Shown here piece after piece: positions 17,218-24,646 of a stretch of 64,000 nucleotides of DNA (position 1 is its first letter; every line of letters starts with the position of its first letter). The position numbers and the translations under genes are program-made. The notes below the pieces were generated by a model. It did no database searches. It had not been told where the DNA came from and worked only from the letters and a program-made list of their open reading frames with translations. Origin of the DNA: Parapedobacter sp964498395 (GTDB lineage: Bacteria; Bacteroidota; Bacteroidia; Sphingobacteriales; Sphingobacteriaceae); assembly GCA_964498395.1 (NCBI GenBank), contig CAZCHE010000006.1, forward strand, positions 247,305-311,304. The letters run 5' to 3'.

Positions 17218-17443
17218 CGCTATCCTTATCCCGTTCTTTGCGCTCCTGGATGATGCTGCGTCGCTCGATTTTTCGAATAAAGCTGTAGATAACCGTCAGA
17301 AAGCCCAATCCGAAGAACACAACACCGGTAATCATGGTCCACTTGTACAGGTCATTGTCTGCCTCCATCAGCTCATAACCGAAGGCACACAATGCGAGTC
17401 CGAAGAAGGTTAACAGCAGCCCCCTAAGTAAGTATTTGTTCAT
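17210..17443 (-). CDS. Small two-helix membrane protein, function unknown
   Basis: From ATG 17443 this encodes 77 residues with two membrane segments (about residues 6-23 and 37-58) separated by a short acidic loop, and a charged C-terminal tail (RKIERRSIIQERKERDKDSD). I do not recognise a named family. It overlaps dgkA by 8 bases and heads a small dgkA-recO transcript, with a TATCTTTG -7 box 32 bases upstream. A TTG at 17452 is a less likely start. Confidence 0.65.
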   Translation of the reverse strand: MNKYLLRGLLLTFFGLALCAFGYELMEADNDLYKWTMITGVVFFGLGFLTVIYSFIRKIERRSIIQERKERDKDSDG

Positions 17444-17475
17444 AACTTGCAATCTATACGAAACACGTAACCATA

Positions 17476-17483
17476 CAAAGATA
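17476..17483 (-). promoter_or_regulatory. Putative -7 box for the small membrane protein-dgkA-recO transcript
   Basis: On the minus strand the sequence reads TATCTTTG, matching TAnnTTTG, 32 bases before the ATG at 17443. A TTG lies about 24 bases further upstream. Confidence 0.45.
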
Positions 17484-17551
17484 GGATTAACCGTTGACGT
17501 TATTACACAACTATTACGTACCTTTATGCATTTAATTCACCACCATAGCGT

Positions 17552-18601
17552 ATGCCCAATCTGACATTACGAGATATTGCCCAGGCACTTGGCCTGTCTG
17601 TCTCTACCGTATCCAAGGCCTTGCGGGATAGCTATGAAATTGGCGAAAACACCAAGAGGCGGGTATTGGACTATGCCCAAGCCAACCATTATTTGCCAAA
17701 CCGGATGGCCAAAAGTTTGAAGGAGGGTAAAACAGGATCCATTGGGGTGGTCGTCTGTTCCATCGATAACAGTTTTGTTTCCCGTATGCTCGACGGTATT
17801 GACGGGGCCTGCACGCAGGCGGGGTATGATATCATCATCATGCAGAGCAAAGAATCGTTGACGCAAGAGCAGTCGTGCCTCAACCAACTGGAGGCCCGTG
17901 GGGTGGAGGGCATCTTGATTTCCCCTTCGGCAGAAACCGTGGATTTCGGGCATTTGGAAAAACTTAAGAACACCGGAATGCCGATGGTGCTGTTTGACCG
18001 AATCAATGGACACTTCGAAGCCAACCAGGTGGGTGTGGATAACTATAACGGGGCGTTCCAAGCGACGAAACACTTGATTGACAATGGGTATCGGCGCATC
18101 GCTATGTTGAACATTAGCACACAGACCCATTTTACCGCACAGCGGGGCGAAGGATACATGGCGGCGTTGGAAGCGCACGGGATCGCCTATCGGCCGGAAT
18201 GGGTACAGGTATGCAAACCGTCGGATAGAGAAATCATGATCGATCGGATTTCCGATGCCGTTTGTGCGTTATTGGAATTGCCGGAGCCACCCGAAGCGCT
18301 ATTTACGACCACGGACCAATTATCGACCTTAAGCCTTAGCGTGATTCATCGGTTGGGTTACCGCATTCCCCGGGATATTGCGCTGATCGGTTTCAACAAT
18401 ACCGAACTCGCGGATGTATTGACCCCTCCCCTTTCGACGGTATACCAACCGGCATTTGAAATTGGCCAATTGGCTGCGGAAAAGCTCATTGCATTGGTCT
18501 CGGGCAAGGAAACACTGGCAGATTACGAAACCATACTGTTACCTACACGATTGGATATCAGGCAATCAAGCCTTTCATCGAAGGCTTTGGGAGTTGTTTG
18601 A
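17552..18601 (+). CDS. LacI-family transcriptional regulator
   Basis: A 349-residue regulator. The N terminus is a canonical LacI helix-turn-helix with hinge helix: LTLRDIAQALGLSVSTVSKA, NTKRRVLDYAQANHYLPNRM, AKSLKEGKTG. The periplasmic-binding-protein-like domain follows (IGVVVCSIDNSFVSRMLDGI through ALIGFNNTELADVLTPPLST). Such proteins repress sugar genes and release DNA on binding a ligand. No sugar operon is adjacent, so the target is unknown. A near-consensus TACCTTTA lies at 17519-17526. The gene converges on scpA with 19 bases between stops. Confidence 0.93.
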   Translation: MPNLTLRDIAQALGLSVSTVSKALRDSYEIGENTKRRVLDYAQANHYLPNRMAKSLKEGKTGSIGVVVCSIDNSFVSRMLDGIDGACTQAGYDIIIMQSKESLTQEQSCLNQLEARGVEGILISPSAETVDFGHLEKLKNTGMPMVLFDRINGHFEANQVGVDNYNGAFQATKHLIDNGYRRIAMLNISTQTHFTAQRGEGYMAALEAHGIAYRPEWVQVCKPSDREIMIDRISDAVCALLELPEPPEALFTTTDQLSTLSLSVIHRLGYRIPRDIALIGFNNTELADVLTPPLSTVYQPAFEIGQLAAEKLIALVSGKETLADYETILLPTRLDIRQSSLSSKALGVV

Positions 18602-18620
18602 TAATCAGTGGAAATGCGGC

Positions 18621-19367
18621 TTAATTTTTTCGTTCGGCTACCCAGAAATTATTGAACCCGAGGCCGCTTTGTAGCTCCAGCAATTGCTGTTGAAGCATCT
18701 CTAATATGGCGAGGAAATTATAGACAAACTGCACCTTATTTTCTGAGTTCTTGACAATGGCAGTGAAGTCCAGCTTTTTGTTGATAGCCACCAACGAAGC
18801 AATGGCCTTCTTTTGTTGTTCTATCGTATAGGGATATTTTACCACCGTGTGCCGTACTTCCTTGCTGCGATTGGCATAGTTGTATAGCTGTTTTTCATAG
18901 ACCAGCATGAGTTTGTACAGGTCGACGGTGGTCAATTCCTCTCCCTGGTCCGCATACTCCCCGGCCCTACGCAGGTCTTCGGAGATGTTTCCCCTTTTGG
19001 CGAGCTTCAACCGCTCCTCTTCAAGGATTCGGAGTCCTTCCGATATTTCCTTGAATTGCTTATACAGCACCAGTTTCTGTACGAGGTCTTGCTTCGGGTC
19101 TATTTCATTACCTTCTTCATCAAATTCGGGTCTCGGAAGCAGCATTTTGGCCTTAATACGCATCAGCGTGGCCGCCACGAAGATAAACTCACTGGCCAGC
19201 TCCATGTTAAGGGCTTGCATCTGCTGGATGTAATCCAAGAAATCGTTGGTAATCTTGGCTATGGGAATGTCATGGATATTCAATTCGTCGCGTTCGATGA
19301 AAAACAGCAACAAATCAAACGGGCCCTCAAATTGGGCCAACTTTATTTCATATCCTTCTGATGCCAT
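18621..19367 (-). CDS. scpA: Segregation and condensation protein A (ScpA)
   Basis: ScpA is the kleisin subunit that bridges SMC heads, with ScpB, to condense and segregate the chromosome. From ATG 19367 the 248-residue protein starts MASEGYEIKLAQFEGPFDLLL, the family signature. It is followed by FFIERDELNIHDIPIAKITN, LNMELASEFIFVAATLMRIK and AKMLLPRP. The C terminus holds a winged-helix-like segment (QFVYNFLAILEMLQQQLLEL). An upstream in-frame ATG (19397) would place the start inside the promoter, so 19367 is preferred. scpB is not in view. Confidence 0.95.
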   Translation of the reverse strand: MASEGYEIKLAQFEGPFDLLLFFIERDELNIHDIPIAKITNDFLDYIQQMQALNMELASEFIFVAATLMRIKAKMLLPRPEFDEEGNEIDPKQDLVQKLVLYKQFKEISEGLRILEEERLKLAKRGNISEDLRRAGEYADQGEELTTVDLYKLMLVYEKQLYNYANRSKEVRHTVVKYPYTIEQQKKAIASLVAINKKLDFTAIVKNSENKVQFVYNFLAILEMLQQQLLELQSGLGFNNFWVAERKN

Positions 19368-19376
19368 AGCTGCTTG

Positions 19377-19407
19377 CAAACATAGATAACTTGTCATTCA
19401 TCTGCAA
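19377..19407 (-). promoter_or_regulatory. Promoter of scpA
   Basis: On the minus strand TATGTTTG (19384-19377) is a perfect -7 box ending 9 bases before the ATG, with TTG at 19407-19405 as a -33 element 20 bases upstream. The mRNA leader would be only a few bases. Confidence 0.6.
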
Positions 19408-19589
19408 GCGATCGATCCCTGCCTAGCAGATGAAGACTAATCTTTTGGACACAAATATTTTGCAGCATATCGCAAAACAATGCATATTGCTTCTTGTTTT
19501 GTTTAAGCACCAAGCGCAATTGACAAATAAGGGCTAACCATTGAATAATTATTGTTTACTTTGTATCGATTTTCCAAACCCGGGCAACT

Positions 19590-21518
19590 ATGGAGTTTGA
19601 AGCAGGAAGACTATTAACAAATATCAATACACCCGCTGACTTGAAGCGGCTTAGCGAAACTGATCTTGTCGAGTTGTGTACGGAATTACGCCAATACATC
19701 ATTGACACGGTTTCTGTCAATGGCGGTCACTTTGCCGCTAGTCTAGGTGTAGTAGAGCTTACCGTAGCATTGCACTATGTGCTCAACACCCCGTATGACC
19801 AATTGGTCTGGGATGTGGGACACCAAGCCTACGGACACAAGATCCTGACAGGAAGGCGTGAAGTCTTCCATACCAACCGGATATTGGGCGGTATCAGTGG
19901 ATTCCCGAAAAGGAGCGAGAGTGAATACGACACCTTTGGTGTGGGGCACTCTTCAACCTCCATCTCCGCCGCATTGGGTATGGCCGTGGCATCGCACTAT
20001 AAAGGCGAGACCGACCGACAGCACGTCGCTGTTATCGGAGACGGAGCCATGACTGCCGGGATGGCCTTTGAAGCACTTAACCATGCCGGTATTGAGAAAT
20101 CCAATCTGCTGGTCATCCTCAATGACAATTGCATGTCTATCGACCCCAATGTGGGGGCATTGAAAGAATACCTGACCAGTATCACCACATCCAAGTCCTG
20201 GAATCGTTTTCGAGATGACATTGCACACGTATTGACCAAAATATCCGAAATAGGTCCCGATGCATTGGGCGTCGCCAAGAAGATAGAGAAAAGCATTAAA
20301 GGAACGCTCCTCAAAAACAGCAACCTATTTGAGTCACTCAATTTCCGTTATTTCGGCCCCGTGGACGGGCACGATGTCAAACGATTGGTACAAACGCTAG
20401 ACGATCTGCGCAATATTCCCGGCCCGAAATTGTTACACTGTATTACGGTAAAGGGGAAGGGCTATGCCTTAGCCGAGCAGGATCAAACGAAGTGGCATGC
20501 CCCCGGATTGTTCGATAAGATCACCGGCGAGATCAAGAAATCCAAAACCGACAAACCCGTCGCTCCGAAATACCAGGATGTATTTGGACACACGCTGGTG
20601 GAGCTTGCCGAGAAGAATGATAAGATCATGGGGATCACGCCGGCAATGCCTTCGGGTTCTTCCATGAATATCATGATGAAGGCCATGCCAGATCGGGCAT
20701 TCGATGTGGGTATCGCCGAACAGCATGCGGTGACATTTTCTGCCGGATTAGCTACGCAAGGCTTGGTTCCTTTCTGTAATATCTATTCCAGTTTCATGCA
20801 GCGCGCTTATGACCAGGTGATCCATGACGTGGCCATACAGAAGCTGCACGTTGTTTTTTGTCTCGATCGTGCCGGTATGGCTGGTGCTGACGGCCCCACA
20901 CACCACGGCGCTTATGATATCGCTTATATGCGGTGTATCCCGAACCTGACGGTAGCGGCTCCGATGAACGAAGAGGAGCTCCGCAACCTCATGTATACCG
21001 CGCAACAAGAGCACATGGGTCCCTTCGTAATACGCTACCCCCGAGGGCAAGGCGTTATGCCTGATTGGCGTAGACCGCTCAAGGCGGTAGAAGTGGGCAA
21101 AGGCCGTAAGATATGCGACGGTGAGGAATTGGCCCTCCTGAGCCTTGGCCATATTGGGAACGAAGCGGTCAAAGCCTGCATTGCACTTAATGAAGAAGGT
21201 ATTTTTCCAGCCCATTACGACCTCCGTTTTGCCAAACCGCTAGATGAATCCCTGCTGCACGAGGTTTTCGGTAAATTCAAAAAAATCATCACCATTGAAG
21301 ATGGCTGTTTGCAAGGAGGTGTAGGCAGCGCCGTGCTGGAGTTTATGGCCGATCACCATTATCAAGCGACCGTCGTACGGCTAGGTATACCCGATGCCGT
21401 GGTGGAACACGGCGAGCAACAAGAGCTTTGGGCGCAATGCGGCTATGACAGCCAGTCGATTGCCGATGCTGCCCGCAAAATGGCTGTTGGCCACAAAACG
21501 GACACCTTGGTGGGTTAA
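19590..21518 (+). CDS. dxs: 1-deoxy-D-xylulose-5-phosphate synthase
   Basis: Dxs condenses pyruvate and glyceraldehyde-3-phosphate, the entry step of the MEP isoprenoid pathway; the later enzyme gene ispH is also in the window at 57 kb. The 642-residue protein shows GGHFAASLGVVELTVALHYV, WDVGHQAYGHKILTGRR, the thiamine-diphosphate motif GDGAMTAGMAFEALNHAG ending in LNDNCMSI, then the transketolase central part FDVGIAEQHAVTFSAGLA, CLDRAGMAGADGPTHHGAYD, and C-terminal EDGCLQGGVGSAV. Length and motifs are standard. The 190-base region upstream contains a weak TTACTTTG at 19556-19563. Confidence 0.97.
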   Translation: MEFEAGRLLTNINTPADLKRLSETDLVELCTELRQYIIDTVSVNGGHFAASLGVVELTVALHYVLNTPYDQLVWDVGHQAYGHKILTGRREVFHTNRILGGISGFPKRSESEYDTFGVGHSSTSISAALGMAVASHYKGETDRQHVAVIGDGAMTAGMAFEALNHAGIEKSNLLVILNDNCMSIDPNVGALKEYLTSITTSKSWNRFRDDIAHVLTKISEIGPDALGVAKKIEKSIKGTLLKNSNLFESLNFRYFGPVDGHDVKRLVQTLDDLRNIPGPKLLHCITVKGKGYALAEQDQTKWHAPGLFDKITGEIKKSKTDKPVAPKYQDVFGHTLVELAEKNDKIMGITPAMPSGSSMNIMMKAMPDRAFDVGIAEQHAVTFSAGLATQGLVPFCNIYSSFMQRAYDQVIHDVAIQKLHVVFCLDRAGMAGADGPTHHGAYDIAYMRCIPNLTVAAPMNEEELRNLMYTAQQEHMGPFVIRYPRGQGVMPDWRRPLKAVEVGKGRKICDGEELALLSLGHIGNEAVKACIALNEEGIFPAHYDLRFAKPLDESLLHEVFGKFKKIITIEDGCLQGGVGSAVLEFMADHHYQATVVRLGIPDAVVEHGEQQELWAQCGYDSQSIADAARKMAVGHKTDTLVG

Positions 21519-21533
21519 CCTAATTTTTCTCAT

Positions 21534-21541
21534 TATCTTTG
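21534..21541 (+). promoter_or_regulatory. Putative -7 box for the PagL-like gene
   Basis: TATCTTTG matches TAnnTTTG, 41 bases before the ATG at 21583. A TTG at 21507-21509 is 24 bases upstream, slightly far for a -33 element. Confidence 0.5.
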
Positions 21542-21582
21542 GCCGGCAATTAATTCATGCCTATCATTGAAAACTAACGTAT

Positions 21583-22716
21583 ATGGAGAATAATTACCCG
21601 AGACACCTACTTGCTGTCGTTTGGTTCGCTATGGTATGTGTAGGCTCCTGCCCCCAACCTTTGCAGGCACAGCATCGCCAACCCTACCACACCTTGTCTT
21701 TCAAACCAAATTATGGGTTGGATCTAGCAAAATCGAATCAGGGCGAACGTAATTACCTCTACGGCCTCCATGTCAGTTACGATAAAAACATCAGCGGCAG
21801 CACACAAGACTGGGTAAATATCCTCAACGCCAAATCTGTATCGTTTGGTGTGCTATGGCACAACATGGATCACATAAAAGAGGTGGTCGAAGACCAAGCT
21901 TACCCCCTAGGCCAAGCATTCGGGTTACTCACGGAGGTGGATTTCCAACTGTTCAATATAGGGCCAGTAAATGTCTTATTCACTCCTGGTGTAGGCCTTA
22001 CCTATATTACCGAAACCATTTTCACACAGCCGAGCACAAGTACCGTCGGGAGCCACTTAAACATGGCACTAACCGCAGAGCTTGGGCTAGATATTCCCCT
22101 AAGCGAGCGATTAAGCCTTTCTGCGGCAGCTAATGTGCTTCACTATTCTAACGGGGGCATCAAGATACCAAATGGAGGCATCAACACGGTAAATGGTTCC
22201 ATCGGCTTAAAAACGGCTATAGGCAATCCGCCACGGCTGCGGCCCACCGAGAAGAAGACGCTACGGCAAATAGAGGGAAGCAGCGGGGAAATCGTGATCG
22301 GCATGGGGCAACGGGGTAAATACCGCACGCATGATTCGTTCTTACGCACGGGCGTCTATGGCGGATATAACTACTACCTTAACCAAGCCGTTGGCTTTAA
22401 AGCGGGGGTGGATATGGTCTACTACCATAGCGTTTTTCGCATCGAGGATTTCGACGGGACCTTCCAATACTATGGGTCATCGTATGACCGCATTCGCTTA
22501 GGAGCAAGCGTGGGGGCTGAGGTCGCGATGGGGCGCTTTGCCGTTAGCGGACAGGGTGGCCGTTACATCCACTTCAATAGTTTCCATGGCATCATGTGGT
22601 ACTGGACATCTGCCCTGCGGTACTACATCACACCGAATATCGGCGTACAAAGTACCCTTTATATGCACCACATGCAGGCCGATTACGTCAACTGGGGATT
22701 AGCGTTTAAGATTTAA
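21583..22716 (+). CDS. PagL-like acyloxyacyl hydrolase, outer membrane
   Basis: A 377-residue secreted beta-barrel protein. After a signal peptide ending near QAQ30, the first half resembles the lipid A 3-O-deacylase PagL. It has alternating strands, GVGLTYITETIF, and the catalytic signature NVLHYSNGGIKIPNGGINTV with His187 and Ser189. The second half (about residues 230-377) is another run of amphipathic strands (GVYGGYNYYLNQAVGFKAGV, ending NWGLAFKI), making the protein about twice the length of classical PagL. The likely role is deacylation or remodelling of lipid A in the outer membrane. It follows dxs with its own promoter. Confidence 0.75.
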   Translation: MENNYPRHLLAVVWFAMVCVGSCPQPLQAQHRQPYHTLSFKPNYGLDLAKSNQGERNYLYGLHVSYDKNISGSTQDWVNILNAKSVSFGVLWHNMDHIKEVVEDQAYPLGQAFGLLTEVDFQLFNIGPVNVLFTPGVGLTYITETIFTQPSTSTVGSHLNMALTAELGLDIPLSERLSLSAAANVLHYSNGGIKIPNGGINTVNGSIGLKTAIGNPPRLRPTEKKTLRQIEGSSGEIVIGMGQRGKYRTHDSFLRTGVYGGYNYYLNQAVGFKAGVDMVYYHSVFRIEDFDGTFQYYGSSYDRIRLGASVGAEVAMGRFAVSGQGGRYIHFNSFHGIMWYWTSALRYYITPNIGVQSTLYMHHMQADYVNWGLAFKI

Positions 22717-22896
22717 CCAAGTCTTTGTGGGATGCAACTCGCTTGTTACAGTAGGGTTTCATTATCCTACCTAGAATTTCTAACTTAGCCTGCGAATCCC
22801 ATCGTCCTTGCATTGGACTCACCCTGCTTAACAGCGCTTACAATGACGTGGAAAGGGTTTTAATTTATCTTGTTTAACTACGCAAATAAAATTGAT

Positions 22897-24546
22897 ATGA
22901 AGCTGAAAAAAATGATATTGGCTGTTTTAGCGATTACCTTGTTTTCCGCTCAGGTAAAGAGCCAAGAACCCAATCAAAAACCGAAATTGGTCGTTGGCCT
23001 CATGATCGATCAGATGCGGTGGGATTACCTATACCGCTTTCAGGACCGCTATGGCGAAGGTGGTTTTAAGCGCCTATTGAACGAGGGGTTTTCTTGTGAA
23101 AACACGTATATCAATTACGTGCCCACGTACACCGCCATCGGCCATAGCACGGTTTATACGGGGAGTGTACCCGCCATACACGGCATTGCGGGCAACGACT
23201 TCATTATCCAACAGACTGGGCAGCGCATGTACTGCACGCAAGACGATTTCGTGAGCGGCGTGGGTACGGACGAGGATGAGGGCAAACAATCGCCACGAAA
23301 CCTGCTTTCTTCTACGATTACCGACCAGCTTAAATTGGCCACCAATTTCCGCTCGAAGGTGATCGGTATCGCCATCAAAGACCGTGGAGGGATCTTGCCC
23401 GCCGGGCACTTCGCCGATGCCGCCTACTGGTTTGAGGGCAATTCGGGCAACTGGATTTCCAGCACCTTTTATATGACCGAACTACCCGATTGGGTAAAGG
23501 CGTTCAATGCGCAAAAGCTTGCCGAAAAATACCTCCAGCAGGATTGGAACACCCTGTATCCTATCGAAACCTATACGCAGAGTATCGAAGACGACAACCA
23601 TTATGAGGCTACCTATCGTGGAGAGCAAGCCCCTGTGTTTCCGAAGAAGCTGGGCCAATTAGTTAAGGACAATGGCCTTGGCCTCATTCGTACCACTCCC
23701 TTCGGTAATACGCTGACACTTGATTTGGCGAAGGCGGCGATCAGCAACGAGCACCTGGGCCATAACCCGGGAGGTTTCACCGATTTCCTATGTGTAAGCC
23801 TTTCATCTACCGATTATGTGGGGCACCAATTTTCAGTCAATGCCATTGAAATAGAGGATACCTACCTCCGTTTAGATGCCGAGCTCGAAATGTTTTTTAA
23901 GTATTTGGACGAGACGGTAGGAAAAGGGGAATACACGCTATTTATCACGGCCGACCATGGGGCTTCCCACAATCCGCTTTTCTTCTTGGATAAGCGTGGA
24001 AATGCGGGATATTTTGATGAGCGAAACACCCTTTCCGACCTCAATGCATTATTGGCCGAAAAATTTGGGCAGGAAAAGATCGTTCGGAGCCTCATGAATT
24101 ACCAAGTACATTTGGACTATGATATTATTGATGCCAATGATTTGGACGAAGATGCGATCAAAGATGTAGCCATCAAGTTCATCCGCAAGGTGGATGGGGT
24201 TGCCTTCGTGACCGATATGGAAAAAGCCGGGAGTTCCAGTATCCCAACCCGTATCCGCGAGCGCATTGCCAATGGATACAATCCCAAACGGAGTGGCTGT
24301 ATCCAAATCATCCTTGAGCCGCAATGGTACAGCGGAACTCCCCGTTCGAGGGGAACCACCCACGGTACATGGGCCTCTTACGACGCACATATTCCAGTGG
24401 TATGGATGGGTTGGGGCATCAAACATGGGAAAACCAACCGCGTGACGCACATGACCGATATCGCTGCCACCGTTGCTGCGCTGCTTCAAATCGAAGAGCC
24501 AAATGGCAATATTGGACAACCCATCTTAGAGGTCTTAGGGCAATAA
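22897..24546 (+). CDS. pafA: PafA-type alkaline phosphatase
   Basis: A secreted phosphomonoesterase of the alkaline phosphatase superfamily. From ATG 22897 the signal peptide MKLKKMILAVLAITLFSAQ is clean; an ATG at 22870 would add nine residues. The nucleophile Thr79 lies in VPTYTAIGHSTVYTG, metal ligands in GLMIDQMRWD and ITADHGASHNP, and the phosphate-contacting Lys-x-Arg pair in GIAIKDRGGILPAGH. PafA enzymes of Bacteroidota act on many phosphate esters and are not repressed by phosphate. The 180-base stretch before it shows no recognisable site. Confidence 0.92.
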   Translation: MKLKKMILAVLAITLFSAQVKSQEPNQKPKLVVGLMIDQMRWDYLYRFQDRYGEGGFKRLLNEGFSCENTYINYVPTYTAIGHSTVYTGSVPAIHGIAGNDFIIQQTGQRMYCTQDDFVSGVGTDEDEGKQSPRNLLSSTITDQLKLATNFRSKVIGIAIKDRGGILPAGHFADAAYWFEGNSGNWISSTFYMTELPDWVKAFNAQKLAEKYLQQDWNTLYPIETYTQSIEDDNHYEATYRGEQAPVFPKKLGQLVKDNGLGLIRTTPFGNTLTLDLAKAAISNEHLGHNPGGFTDFLCVSLSSTDYVGHQFSVNAIEIEDTYLRLDAELEMFFKYLDETVGKGEYTLFITADHGASHNPLFFLDKRGNAGYFDERNTLSDLNALLAEKFGQEKIVRSLMNYQVHLDYDIIDANDLDEDAIKDVAIKFIRKVDGVAFVTDMEKAGSSSIPTRIRERIANGYNPKRSGCIQIILEPQWYSGTPRSRGTTHGTWASYDAHIPVVWMGWGIKHGKTNRVTHMTDIAATVAALLQIEEPNGNIGQPILEVLGQ

Positions 24547-24554
24547 TCATATCC

Positions 24555-24582
24555 TACCAACAGGTTTTAAAACCTGTTGGTA
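24555..24582. repeat. Perfect 28-base palindrome between pafA and uvrA
   Basis: Two 14-base arms with no spacer, core CAGGTTTTAAAACCTG. It begins 8 bases after the pafA stop and is followed by an A-rich run, so it can act as a transcription terminator. Its right arm overlaps the putative -33 element of uvrA. The core differs only in the central two bases from the palindrome at 59749-59780, so both belong to one interspersed family. Confidence 0.75.
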
Positions 24583-24606
24583 CTAAAAAAATTATCCGTA
24601 CTTTTG
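24577..24606 (+). promoter_or_regulatory. Promoter of uvrA
   Basis: TACTTTTG at 24599-24606 matches TAnnTTTG, and TTG at 24577-24579 lies 19 bases upstream, inside the right arm of the palindrome. The ATG is 40 bases after the -7 box. Confidence 0.6.
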
Positions 24607-24646
24607 TGTTCCTCCGCGCAGACAATCGCCGTGGTGGTTTACTCGT

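Noticed and set aside
17567..18178. 203-codon frame antisense to the LacI-family gene
   Set aside because: It lies wholly inside a well-supported gene, has no recognisable domain, and its composition is that of a shadow frame.
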